DNA of 64,000 nt from Terebella lapidaria (Eukaryota > Annelida > Polychaeta > Terebellida > Terebellidae), in the NCBI GenBank assembly GCA_949152475.1, contig OX424555.1, positions 10,372,868-10,436,867 of the forward strand. The letters are read 5' to 3'. Position 1 is the stretch's first letter. Each line of letters starts with the position of its first letter. The position numbers were made by a program, and so were the translations under genes. Positions 47,431 to 58,290 of the stretch are shown here, in pieces. Below the pieces are notes generated by a model, which worked only from the letters and a program-made list of their open reading frames with translations, ran no database searches and was not told the DNA's origin.

Positions 47431-49527
47431 GAGACGAATCAAAACTTGGATATTCCTAGGACCCATGTGAGCGGGACCGGCGATGTCAAACAGGTGCTAG
47501 AGGACGCAGGAAAATATCCAGCAGAACGTCACCTCGACAAGAAACATTTGGGGTCAGCAATGTCTGGATGGCTTCAGGATCGAAACAGTGGTGAAAGAGA
47601 CAAGAAACATTTGGGGTCAGCAATGTCTGGATGGCTTCACGATCAAAGCAATGGTGAAAGAGACAAGAAACACTTGGGGTCGGCAATGTCTGGATGGCTT
47701 CAGGATCAAAGCAATGGTGAAAGAGACAAGAAACACTTGGGGTCAGCAATGTCTGGATGGCTTCAGGATCAAAGTAGTGGTGAAAGAGACAAGAAACACT
47801 TGGGGTCGGCAATGTCGGAATGGCTTCAGGATCAAAGCAGTGGTGAAAGAGACAAGAAACATTTGAGGTCAGCAATGTCTGGATGGCTTCAGGATCAAAG
47901 CAGTGGTGAAAGAGACAAGAAACATTTGGGGTCAGCAATGTCTGGATGGCTTCAGGATCAAAGCAGTGGTGAAAGAGACAAAAAGCATTTGGGGTCAGCA
48001 ATGTCTGGATGGCTTCAGGATCAAAGCAGTGGTGAAATTGACAAGAAACATATAGGGTCGGCGATGTCTGGATGGCTTCAGGATCAAGGCAGTGGTGAAA
48101 GAGACAAGAAACACTTGGGGTCGGCTATGTCTGGATGGCTCCAGGATCAAAGCAATGGTGAAAGAGACAAGAAACATATAGGATCAGCAATGTCTGGATG
48201 GCTTCAGGATCAGAGCAGTGGTGAAAGAGACAAGAAACACTTGGGGTCGGCGATGTCTGGATGGCTTCAGGATCAAAGCAATGGTGAAAGAGACAAGAAG
48301 CATATAGGGTCAGCAATGTCTGGATGGCTTCAGGATCAGAGCAGTGGTGAAAGAGACAAGAAACATTTGGGGTCAGCAATGTCTGGATGGCTTCAGGATC
48401 AAAGCAGTGGTGAAATTGACAAAAAACATATAGGGTCGACGATGTCTGGATGGCTTCAGGATCAAAGCAGTGGTGAAAGGGACAAGAAACACTTGGGATC
48501 GGCAATGTCTGGATGGCTTCAGGATCAAAGCAGTGGTGAAAGAGAGAAGAAACATATAGGATCGGCGATGTCTGGATGGCTTCAGGATCAAAGCAGTGGT
48601 GAAAGAGACAAAAAACACTTGGGGTCGGCAATGTCGGGATGGCTTCAGGATCAAAGCCGTGGTGAAAGAGACAAGAAACATTTGGGGTCAGCAATGTCTG
48701 GATGGCTTCAGGATCAAAGCAGTGGTGAAAGAGACAAGAAACATTTGGGGTCAGCAATGTCTGGATGGCTTCAGGAGCAGACCAACAATGGCATGAACTT
48801 GGAAAAGAAGCACCTTGGACCTGCTATGTCCAGCTGGTTGCAACGGAAATCCTACCTTGGATACAACAAGCGACATATTGGTGCTGCTATGTCAGGGTGG
48901 CTCAAACACCATGCTGCTTTGACTTCAAAAAACAAGCGGGCTGATGAAACTGCCACACAAGAAAAGCGGCACATCGGATCAGCCATGTCAAGATGGGTGA
49001 CTGATCGAGGACAACGTGGTGGGAAAAGATCCCAGGACAATCCGGATATGGGTGATACAGAGGTTGAGAAGCGGCATTTTGGTTCTGCTGCTTCTGGCTG
49101 GTCCTGGTACAAGAACAGGCAGGATAATAACTACCGGAAAAGGCACTATGGTTCTGCTATATCGCCCTGGTTGACACAGAAAACGAACACTCAAATCAAA
49201 AGGCTTGACGGTGATGGTCTCAGTGATTCCTCATCAGTTGATTCTGCTGAGGACCATCACCACCTGTCAAAGCGGTCGTTAGGTGCTCACCTAGCCTACG
49301 GTGCATCTCCACTATATGATGTGTACTTGGCACCATCGGATTTGTCGCTGTATCAGCCTAGTTTCCAAGAGCCGCTATCGTTGGAAAAGCGTCACCTGGG
49401 CTCTGCTGTCTCTAGTTGGTTGATGCAGATGGTGGATAGACGGTACAAACGCCACATTGGTTCGGCAATGTCCGACTGGCTGCGGACTTTCCATGGTGGA
49501 CAGCTCCGTTCATTTCGCCATCTCTAA
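47431..49527 (+). CDS. Multi-copy neuropeptide precursor (H-[LI]-G-S-A-M-S-G-W-L family), main exon
   Basis: The exon follows the acceptor at 47430 and runs 699 residues to the stop, with the start lying on a missing upstream exon. The ATG at 47404 sits in the polypyrimidine tract and is unlikely to be used. After a spacer (DIPRTHVSGTGDVKQ) come 27 peptides with the core H-[LIFY]-G-x-A-x-S-x-W. The first 20 are nearly identical, bounded by Lys-Lys, and give peptides such as HLGSAMSGWLQDQSSGERD. The last seven are diverged, mostly bounded by Lys-Arg, and separated by spacers such as ADETATQE. Prohormone convertases would cut at the dibasic sites. Only the peptide ending QRGG has a Gly before Lys-Arg for amidation; the others would end as free acids. 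The MSGW core is faintly like the MSGF of molluscan pedal peptides, a weak link. Minus-strand frames here are complements. Confidence 0.9.
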   Translation, partial: ETNQNLDIPRTHVSGTGDVKQVLEDAGKYPAERHLDKKHLGSAMSGWLQDRNSGERDKKHLGSAMSGWLHDQSNGERDKKHLGSAMSGWLQDQSNGERDKKHLGSAMSGWLQDQSSGERDKKHLGSAMSEWLQDQSSGERDKKHLRSAMSGWLQDQSSGERDKKHLGSAMSGWLQDQSSGERDKKHLGSAMSGWLQDQSSGEIDKKHIGSAMSGWLQDQGSGERDKKHLGSAMSGWLQDQSNGERDKKHIGSAMSGWLQDQSSGERDKKHLGSAMSGWLQDQSNGERDKKHIGSAMSGWLQDQSSGERDKKHLGSAMSGWLQDQSSGEIDKKHIGSTMSGWLQDQSSGERDKKHLGSAMSGWLQDQSSGEREKKHIGSAMSGWLQDQSSGERDKKHLGSAMSGWLQDQSRGERDKKHLGSAMSGWLQDQSSGERDKKHLGSAMSGWLQEQTNNGMNLEKKHLGPAMSSWLQRKSYLGYNKRHIGAAMSGWLKHHAALTSKNKRADETATQEKRHIGSAMSRWVTDRGQRGGKRSQDNPDMGDTEVEKRHFGSAASGWSWYKNRQDNNYRKRHYGSAISPWLTQKTNTQIKRLDGDGLSDSSSVDSAEDHHHLSKRSLGAHLAYGASPLYDVYLAPSDLSLYQPSFQEPLSLEKRHLGSAVSSWLMQMVDRRYKRHIGSAMSDWLRTFHGGQLRSFRHL
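47539..48804 (+). repeat. 63-bp coding tandem repeat, 20 copies
   Basis: Nineteen 63-bp units and a final 69-bp unit follow head to tail in frame from the first AAGAAACAT. Copies differ mostly at a few sites (CATTTGGGG or CATATAGGG for His-Leu-Gly or His-Ile-Gly; GGTGAAAGAGAC or GGTGAAATTGAC), with mosaics of the same variants in distant copies. This points to unequal crossover or gene conversion. Confidence 0.95.
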
Positions 49528-49760
49528 GGAGGTCTTCTATCAACGGACATGCAAATTGAGAAGTGTCAGACTCGGGTAACCATAAATGTCCTTGACTCCA
49601 TCAGTAGTGTTCAGCGGTGCATGTGAGTAGCCCACAAGTGACACTCAAGTTTTATTTCAGTGTCATATGTGTTATTTGCTGCTTCAAACAATGAAAACAC
49701 ATTCGTTAATGAAATATAAATGTATGATGCTATATAAATAAAGTTGTGAACCGTACTTTG
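49528..49760 (+). other. 3' untranslated region with polyadenylation signal
   Basis: After the TAA at 49525-49527 the sequence turns AT-rich. AATAAA occurs at about 49737, some 210 bp past the stop, and CAATAAATATTC at about 49864 could serve as a second signal. No further exon is suggested. Confidence 0.5.
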
Positions 49761-50032
49761 AGATCCAGTGACCAGATTCACTGTATATTTCGTGTCACTG
49801 TCCAAACTCTGTGATTACTAATTATTGTTGTTCGGAACCATTGTATGAGATCAGCTATGCCGACAATAAATATTCTTGTTTTTGTCTTTACCGCATATTC
49901 ACAAATAGCCTGAGTTAACAATATTGGAATTACTGAGGCACACCAAATATCCAGCTATGTGGAGATCGAATTTGTTCATCACATTTCTTGACAGTATTGA
50001 CATTTGTTTCTATTCTAAAATGTTGTATATTA

Positions 50033-50719
50033 AGGCTATGTCACACAGCCACTACGTACAATTTGCGCATATTCCAGGTATGAAATTTGGTCATACGTAG
50101 ATATACGTGGAAAATTTTAGAAAAGTTGGTCTTTACGTTGAATTTTGACAGAATGTATCATGAATGAACCACGTTAAAACCACGGAAGAAGTACGAATGA
50201 ACAACGCAAAGAATACGTAAATCTACGTAAAAGCGAATCGTATGTGAACGTGCGCGATATTTGGGCTGTTTATCTGCAACTTATTAGTGATCCGTGCGTC
50301 AATTACGTAATTTTAACGTATACTATGTATACGCAATATAGAAGTGATACACCTATGGTACATGCATGAAAGGTCCGTTAAACATACGTCGACATACTAC
50401 GTGGTCGTGGAAAGCCAAAAATGCATCTCGCAAAAATCACGCACAACTGCGTAAGATTTACGTAAGAATTGCGTTTGAAATACGCGAAATACGCATAAAC
50501 TGCATGAATCTCAACCCACCAAAAATTTGAGCAGCTCAAAACCGAAATCACCTAAAGACCCTTCTGCCGAAACCCTCGACAGACATCTGCGCATATAGCC
50601 GAATGAAAAACGCATGAAATACTTATGAATTACGTATATCGCGCATGTATCACTAATGACCAAAATTCCATACCTGTAGTATGCGCAAATTGTACGTAGT
50701 GGCTGTGTGGCATAGCCTT
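50033..50719. mobile_element. 687-bp MITE with TA duplication, rich in TACGT
   Basis: The termini AAGGCTATGTCACACAGCCA and its imperfect complement extend for about 60 bp, through CTACGTACAATTTGCGCATA. TA flanks it (50031-50032 and 50720-50721). The interior is crowded with TACGTA, ACGTAA and CGTATA words. A 91-codon minus frame inside has no support. It is probably a Tc1/mariner-type non-autonomous element. Confidence 0.8.
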
Positions 50720-50924
50720 TACGTTTGCTATTGTCGTCTTCAAAATCTAGTTGCATTAGTGGCAATAAGTTGGTACTTGCATCCATATCACTGAGCCGGT
50801 GTCACTGCTGGTGGACGTTAAATCTGTCCCCGAGGATACCATAAACTCAAATGCCTTTTGGCTTGTGATTAGGTACTTTTGAAATTATCATAATCTATTC
50901 CATGTGCTTTTTCGGATTTCTAAA

Positions 50925-51175
50925 TTGTTTTCATAGGTTGGGCAGTTGTATACCAATTCCCTCGGGTGTACAGTAGAAACATATGACACATCCAAAGAAG
51001 CGTTTGGACGATGATGCAAGTGTGGTTTTGGATGTGAATACCTGATCGGGCTTTAATTGTATTCCGAAAATAATTGTATTCCAAAAATGTTGAATTTTGA
51101 GTTTGCTACTGGCGTCATCGAAATCTGGTTGTATTGGTGGTAATACTGGTATGTTGATATTTACATTAATAAACC
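50925..51175. repeat. Dispersed repeat B
   Basis: This is the partner of 33110-33360. A shorter related piece (GTCTTCAAAATCTAGTTGCA followed by TTAGTGG) lies at 50729-50790. The minus strand holds an open frame (50931-51239) with LPPIQPDFDDA and FFGCVICFYCTPEG, but the other copy is broken there. Confidence 0.5.
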
Positions 51176-51639
51176 CATTTGATACAAAACTCCATTCAAC
51201 GACTAATAGATGACCGACTTTGATTTGGAGGCTGGACATCGAGCCGCAGTATATTTGACCAAGCGGTATACAAAGACAAGTTCTTCAGTTGACACTGCCG
51301 GAAGCCAATAACAGAACACTCGATGACTGAATATCAACAGTCGGCAACGTGGACATTCTGGAATAGCTGATGCAGTGGCGACAAACATAGACCCTTCATT
51401 ACCCTCGCTCCTGATAGGGGGGAGGGGGCGAAGGTATTGGCCGAAATAGTAAAAATCACACAATTGGCCTATAACTCCAAAAATTTACATCTCCTAGCCA
51501 CGCTAAGAGTTGTACAATACCTGGCAATTCTATTATTACCTATCAGATGTCACTCCTTGTATTGTAACGCGACCTCACATTAGATATGTAGGTAAATTGG
51601 ACTATTAGAGCCACATGAATTTTTTTCACCTCAATTTGT

Positions 51640-52360
51640 CGACTCATTATCTCGATAAATCGAGATATTATCTCGATAAATCGACTTATTATCTCGATAA
51701 ATCGAGTTAGTTATCTCGATAATCGAGTTAATTATATTATTTATGAATCGTGTATATTCTCTCGATATATCGACTTAATATTCGATAAATCGAGTTATGG
51801 TCTTGATAAATCAAATTAGTAATCTCGATTCATCTAAATCGACGTATCATCACGTATGTCTTTAGGCATTTGAAGTTCAAGTAAAATGGAAATATGTTTA
51901 GTCACATTATTCATATTGAACAGTATGATATGGCTTACATGATCGACCATTATAACGTTAAATATTGAATAATACAGACTAAACTACCGAAATAAAAACT
52001 ATAGTGAAATTACTATATCACTATCTCTTCAATAGATGCAGTATGTTCATGAATGAAATTGGTATAACTGTATTTTTTTTTCAAAAGTATTTAGCTATTA
52101 AACATGGAATTAGGTATATTCGTAACGTTATCTGAAACGGCTTCTTCAATTGAATGGTTTGCTATTATTTCAGTAATTAATGTAATGACTGTTAATCATA
52201 TACTCCATATAGTTTTCAATATGGGTAATCAATATATTTTCTTTGTCCTATTGTTGCCAAGGTAACCAATGAAATGGTATGGCTCGTCTATATTATAGTC
52301 AACGCATATTCATTTTACTTGTATGTCTGAGTCATAAGTCGATTTATCGAGATAATTAAC
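51640..52360. repeat. Repeat with clustered TTATCTCGATAAATCGAG palindromes
   Basis: At least eight variants of CTCGATAAATCGAG or TCGATAAATCGACTTA occupy 51640-51845, and one inverted copy (GTCGATTTATCGAGATAA) sits at 52336-52354. Together they suggest a mobile element with palindromic subterminal arrays around an AT-rich middle. There is no coding capacity and I could not define a target duplication. Confidence 0.6.
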
Positions 52361-52437
52361 AGAGGAGTTGATGAGGACTGTTGATCTTAAAAGTCACGAA
52401 AATGTTTCGAACGCATAAATCAACAACGATGTATTAC

Positions 52438-52995
52438 TCGAGTTCAACACAAAACCTCATATGATTTTTGGCGATAACTTCTTTTAGGATGGTCGGATCA
52501 ATTTGAAATTTCATAAGCGTCCATTTCGCACAAAACCATATTTTTTAACCAAATTTCAGACTTATATCTTGAAAACTAAAAAAGTTGGCAATCTACCCCA
52601 ATGTCAAATGTTGGGCACTAATCGGATCACAGGAATTCAAGCAAATTTGGGGATTTCATGATCTTTATTCCGCTAAGAAATGTAATATGAGGAAAGTTTT
52701 TGAGTTAGAAGAATCATACAGGTGTATTCTAATAGAATATCATTCTTACAAAGTACTGTGCAGTGTGAACATCGAACAACATGCCAAATTCTGTTCAAAC
52801 TTGCAAATTTCAAGTTATATGAAATTTACCATTGGAGTAGATTGCCAACTTTTTGAATTTTTAAGATAGAAGTCTGAAATTTGGTGAAAAAATATGGTTT
52901 TATGCCAAATGGAACCAAATAAAATTTCAAATTGATCCGACCATTCTAAACGAAGTTATCGCCAAAAATCATACGAGGTTTTGTGTTGAACTTGA
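52438..52995. mobile_element. 558-bp fold-back element with 165-bp inverted arms
   Basis: Arms 52438-52605 and 52830-52995 are inverted copies: CTCGAGTTCAACACAAAACC, then TTTTTGGCGATAACTTC, then CAATCTACCCCAATG. About 85% of positions look matched by eye. The loop holds a short frame that overlaps the arms. TTA/TTTA at the flanks is a possible but unproven duplication. Confidence 0.7.
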
Positions 52996-53009
52996 GTTTA
53001 GCAGTAATC

Positions 53010-53960
53010 AAACACAAACTTCCTGTATTCCCGTCAAATGTTCCCGAAGTCTAACATTGTGAAGAACAAAAACCTCACACCCATTATATGTATGATATCG
53101 TATATACAATCATATTTTCAGAATGCATCCAATCTCATGTTTTCGGCCACTTAGCCAGAGATATCAATCCGGGAAATGCAGTGGAATTCCTTTCTTTTTT
53201 CATTGATTGTCGCGGTACAATCTCCTCGATATGACTGCTCATCTCACGTGCAGGTACAGTCTGGTAGACCCACCCTTGATATGTATTGATGTTGGGCGGA
53301 TCATACGCTCCACTGCAGATTATTTGGAATGCAAACAAGAATATGTTTTTATGAGATTGGAAATCATTTTTCTGCTATATGTATATTATTACTTGAGCGG
53401 GGTGGAGAAAAAATCTATATTTGATTAAATGTTAACAGTAGAAAGCACAACAACTTTCTGTCAGGTAGATGAGTGCTGACTATACACACCTGCTGTAATA
53501 TGCAGGTTAACTAATTCACAACGACTCCGAAATTAAAATGGCCAGCTTATCCGATGATTTGACCACAGTTATGTTGTAGATTATGTTGTCAAATTTAGAT
53601 AAAGAATCGGTATTAAATGGAATTCTGGGGTTTAGTTCATCAAATTTCATTCCCTTACATACGAACTTGTCGTTGTCGTGTTTGAGATATAGAAACAGTG
53701 TAAAGGAAACGTTTTCTCTTTCTCGAAAAGAGGGTTTCTTCATTTGGTAACATAGTTCCAATTAGTTGAGGCAATTACTACTCGCTCATTGTATGAACTT
53801 GTAACCTGATTTGACGTCACTTTTCTCTGACCGGATGTTGTCAGTATTGATGGCTAAATTGAGCAAATGGGGTGCACCATCTGAAAATGTTGTTGTCTCT
53901 ACTGCATGTTTTTCAATCTTGTGTATTACACAGTTGAACTCTGGCATAGGTTGTTCCCAG
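53010..53960. repeat. Rearranged array family, diverged copy
   Basis: Positions 53010-53350 match 62540-62790 (CATTGATTGTCGC, CCTTGATATGTATTG-type text, AACAAGAATATGTT). Positions 53430-53960 match unit 1 at about 980-1500 (GATGAGTGCTGACTAT, CAATTACTACTCGCTCATTG, GACCGGATGTTGTCAG). Frames are short and differ between copies. Confidence 0.6.
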
Positions 53961-54880
53961 GTGCTTTGGTTGTTCCGTTAAGCGATTCATTTACTATTTG
54001 GTATTTTATTGATTTTGATTCATTTATTTGCTACAATACATGAAGAAAATAAAACAATGATATATGCCATTACGAAAAAACAACATAAAACAGTTCAAAA
54101 CAAACTAGAAAGCTACTAGCATCATTTGAAGCACTATACGGTCACAGCAGTCCTGGCTCAGTAGTAACTGATTACAGTCATGTCATAAATGTGCGCTATA
54201 ATTAGTTTTAATAATAATACCTGTCGGACATAGTTTTTTACCCATCACCATGTGGGAATGATATCCTTTTCTGAATTCGCATATTCATCATCAAGAAGAT
54301 ACTTGCACAACAAAATATTAAATTTTGTAGAGCAGTTTCGTACTCTAGATAGTCAATTATTTTTGCACACTTTGCCCGACTGTGAAAAATTTAACACATG
54401 AATGCAAAACGAGGTTTCCCGTGACCGAGATTTAAAATTGAACGTAATAATTCAAAATATCCCATAATTAGAGGCGTTTGAGGTTTCTTCCAACTACACA
54501 GCATAACCATATGTGAGGACTGGTCGTACGATATGGCCGTATTTCATGTACTTGATTGTAACAATATCAGAACATTTCACACACAAACCAACACCCGGAA
54601 AGGCATAAAATGCATTAAGACAAGCCTCAGTACGATTTGTTACATGAATATATGGTTTGCAAGAAGACAAATCTACACCCAGATTTTTACCATTGTCAAT
54701 TTGGAAGTGATGAGTTCGAGAAGGGTTAACCTTAGACCATGACAAGCATTGTATGTTGAACCATACACGCGATACCAGATTGTTGTGATGGAGTGCTGAC
54801 CAAGTGTTGATAAAACAATTTGAACAATCATTGTGAATAAATTCCACCCTATTCAAGGGCTGATTCATAATATAATATTA
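53961..54880. other. Unassigned AT-rich stretch
   Basis: This has no convincing gene or repeat boundary. A 124-codon minus-strand frame at 54494-54868 has a coding-unlike composition, and no domain was recognised. Confidence 0.4.
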
Positions 54881-55225
54881 TATAATATAATAATACTTTA
54901 TTCATTTAAGGCCATCGGCCCAGATGCAAAGATGAAACATATTCATTGGTGCTGGAAATACTTGTAACAAGTGCAGAACGATAAATAAATGACAGAGCAC
55001 AAACATGACGGTTAACAAAATGATACCGACTCCATGATACTGAAATCAGTGTAGACACATGCTGATACACATCTAAGTACAAAGGGATCTTTGCTGGACA
55101 TGAGGGTTTGGAATAAGTATGGTACAGCGTGAACATACTCAATACATTCTGATAGATATTGTTTTCGTGCATGTTCATATAAAGGACATAATAAAAAGTG
55201 TAATCCATCTTATTCATTTTTACCA
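54880..55225 (-). mobile_element. Possible LINE 3' end
   Basis: On the minus strand an open frame (54906-55226) ends HLGRWP and is followed by TGAATAAAGTATTATTAT and a TAA-rich run. This arrangement resembles the 3' terminus of a LINE with a microsatellite tail. No catalytic motif is present, so the call is weak. Confidence 0.35.
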
Positions 55226-55228
55226 TAA

Positions 55229-55776
55229 CAAGTTTTTTCCTAAATAGTTTTCATCACGAATTTAATTGTAGCGACCAAAATCATTAAATTCGCCACCAAA
55301 ATGTTGTGGCTGCAGCGAAAATATTCTCGCTGCGATCAAAACAGCGAAAATAGTTGATGTTGCACTAAAACATTTTGGTCACAGCGAAAATAGTTGATGT
55401 CGCAACTAAAACATTCTCCCCGCAGCAAAAATCGTTATTGCCGCCACCAAAACACTTCCGTTGCGACAATTATTGCAGTAACTGCTACTTTGATTTTCAC
55501 ACGCTCGCTCAAGAGAAATCGAATTGATAATTTTCGCTGCGGCAATAATATCAATAAGAAACAATTTGTTCTCTTTCAGGTGATGCATGGAAAACGTTAT
55601 AACAAGTATGGCCTTTCACGCCGCCGCGACAATCATTTTCGCTGCAGCTAGAATATTATTGCCACGACTTTAATATTGATTCCGCTGCGATAACTATTTT
55701 AGCTACGCCACTGAAATGATTTCCGTCGTCTCAAATAAAATTGTGACCGAAACTGTTCAGGAAAAACTTATTATGG
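55229..55776. mobile_element. 548-bp MITE-like element with GCTGCGA-rich interior
   Basis: The ends ATAACAAGTTTTTTCCTAAA and the complement of ATAATAAGTTTTTCCTGAAC are imperfect inverted repeats of about 50 bp. The interior is a degenerate series of (C/A)GC(T/A)GCGA-xAAAAT words in both orientations. A TA target is likely but not proven. Confidence 0.55.
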
Positions 55777-55779
55777 CAT

Positions 55780-56139
55780 AAAACAGCCACCGTACACCTT
55801 GTCTTGTAACCTACAAACGTTGGTCGGTTTACTAAGGCTATTACCTCATTGCACTTGCACTGACAAACGTACGTACGTGTGAATAGCATCTGTGATCACG
55901 AACTGTAGATCACTAAATTCCTAGTCACTAGTCGAGCATGTATAGTTGCAGTAGCTATACTAGAACTATAACTATACTCAAGTATATTTATGTTGTATAT
56001 GAACATTTTTGTTCATATAATATTGCATAAAAAGATAACCTTCAGTATACCCTTCAGCATTATATATTAGTTTTCTGTCTAATGCTTTCAATGCCAATGC
56101 AATCCTGGCCCATAGCCGTAAATATAATATATACTACAG
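55780..56139. other. Unassigned stretch
   Basis: AT-rich sequence with short TATA/ATAT runs and no gene-like frame. Nothing here is supported as a feature. Confidence 0.4.
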
Positions 56140-57070
56140 ACTAATTGCCCATAATCATACTGTTATAACAGTTCCTGATCAATGACACTGGACTGGGTGT
56201 GTTTATTATTGCTGCCGAATGAGATCAAAATCGGAGTATTGTACACAATACAATATACCAGGAGATAAACCTGACACTATACAATTTCTGACGTCATATT
56301 ATCTGAATCCTCTTAGAGTATATCCAATGTTATACCACAGCTCCGATTCTGCACCCTAACGCCACCGATGGAAGACGGCAGTTCACAAATTAATAATGAA
56401 ATTGCGAAATCGACAGATGGATATATTTTTGCAGCTCGCCGTCTGAAGACACCTTTTCAACTGGCATGGTGTGTTTTGAAAATGAACACTATGGCGCAAG
56501 TATCATATCCTTAGCCTACCTCTATATTCAATAAGAATAAAAGGGTGCGAGACGGATTAAATGGTATGTTTTCAGTGGACGAGTAGTATTAAGGAGCAGT
56601 GTATGGTACTTGGGCGAACAATATGTATACAGCGTTGCATCTTCCCCATAATATTTTTGACAATGGAAAATTAGCATGGTGTATCAACCATTGAGTGCAA
56701 AAAAAAAACAAATTTATTCACGACTTCTTTGCATTTTCTGACGTTGCATATTGCAAATTTTAATATAATATGGTATTATTTGCAGATGTGTCACGATTGC
56801 ATTGCATTGTTGGGGGATTTTCCATTTGTTGGCATGTGAGTCAACCAGGCTACCAATTAAAATTATGCTATTCCGGAAAAAAATCGTGCAAGCAATCAAC
56901 TCAACGAAACGCAAACATGTGCAAGAAGTCTTGTGTTTTCAATTCGTTTCAGAATTTCGTAGAACATTCTCTGTTTTCGTCAGAACTTTGGATAAGCTAG
57001 GTATTTATCATGTAAAAAATGGCGATTTCACCAACAACGAAGACATACAAACAAGCTTCGTTATTACCTT
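56140..57070 (-). repeat. Array unit segment in inverted orientation
   Basis: The reverse complement matches 28750-29530 of unit 4 and 2110-2640 of unit 1. TGATCAATGACACTGGACTG is the complement of CAGTCCAGTGTCATTGATCA, and the GAGCTGCAAAAATA and CAATCAATTCAACAAACC landmarks follow in reverse order. The segment right after it (57270 on) is in the orientation opposite to its position in units 1-3, so this block was flipped in one lineage. Confidence 0.65.
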
Positions 57071-57185
57071 TTTACACAATATGATATAATCATACATAGC
57101 CATAACAATGGTTTAAAGAATGACATCTGGCACGTATTCCAGTAAATTTTTTGTCGCAAGTTGTTTCTGTACTGACTTAGAATGG

Positions 57186-57683
57186 TTATTTGTTGTATCT
57201 TTTCTCCTCTTCAGTAATGCATTCGGTTTGTACAAGCCATCTTTTTTTCTTACTTGCAGCAATTAGTTCTTTTGCAGCAAGTTTAATTGATTCCCGTTTC
57301 GGGACAGACCAAGTAACCCCTGGTCGGAGAAGACTAATTTCAGAATACAACCAAACAGGTGGGCTAGCGAGCACATCTGCTATAAAGGACACAAGATCAG
57401 GGACGCTCATTCCTTGTTTGAGGTAGACATGTCTTGATACCGTCGGTGGGTGTCCAAGACCGACATGTCCCTGGGTGAGGTACGCCTTGTTGGACATGGA
57501 TGGATGCTCTGGGTGGGCGGCCAAAACTGACGCGTCCCTCGTGAACGCGTAGTAATCACGGTAAAACCGAATGTCCCCTTGGACAAATAGACCCCCGTGC
57601 TTTAGATACAGAGCCTTATCCACTTCAATTCGGTAGCGAGGTATTGTTATCCATGAGAAAATACATCGGTTATTTTTGGTCAT
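57186..57683 (-). pseudogene. 165-codon frame in the array family
   Basis: This is the longest open frame in any copy of the array family. The translation includes ALYLKHGGLFVQGDIRFYRD and SNKAYLTQGHVGLGHPPTVS. Parallel copies (29600-29960, 37400-37700, 63490-63800) read similar words but with stops, so the frame may be an ancestral coding region or may survive by chance. The plus strand also reads a plausible segment (SLIDSRFGTDQVTPGRRRLI) after a TTTTGCAG acceptor-like site. No family was recognised on either strand. Confidence 0.3.
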
Positions 57684-58290
57684 TTGTCCATCGTACCATA
57701 GTAAATTGGAGTCATTTAACTAGGCTCTACGGACGAAAATGAAAATCTCTTCATTTCTTTATGTATGGAAATACTACATGCTGGCGTGTATATTTACAGG
57801 TTGTGTGGATCATTTTGAACTTTACATTCATTGGACTGTCTAACTAATGTTACAGTTAATTGGTGGAAACAGTGATACTTCTTTCCAGCTAACGATCGGT
57901 GTCACCCATACATCAAGTACAGATTCCACTGTTACCATTGTCTCTGAGTTGATTGAGCAAGCTATGACAGAATGCCTCATTACATCGCTTAAACCTGGAG
58001 TAATATCCTTTTGTACCGATATGACCTAAAGTATGTTAGTTTAATGATTGAAAATCTATCACCGTACGTCTTGCCCATGTGCATTATTTCTGTGGATGAG
58101 ATATGATTGATGTCTGGCACCGATATACCACACCGATTGAGGTACCTGCACCAATCGCAAATTAAATGATGCCATTTGATGAAGGCGTTCGTTGCAGTTC
58201 ATTTCCTCTTTTGAGGAAGCTATTCACTCATACCAATATTAGTGTTGTTTTCGGCTTCCTAGCTTCCCAGCTCGAGAAATCGCAGGTATG
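57270..58290. repeat. Rearranged array family, copy 2 of the downstream segment
   Basis: This parallels 37350-38360. The TGTTACAG site at about 57848-57855 looks like a splice acceptor and is followed by a 60-codon plus frame (DTSFQLTIGVTHTSSTDS). A second exon-like piece ends at CGCAG|GTATGTGG (58286). The same junctions are visible in the first copy but the frames differ. Together with the signal-peptide exon this supports an ancestral plus-strand secreted-protein gene. Confidence 0.45.

Noticed and set aside
47486-48757. Long minus-strand open frames (up to 210 codons) over the neuropeptide repeat
   Set aside because: They are the complement of the 63-bp coding repeat. The repeat length is a multiple of three, so open frames persist on the other strand by construction.
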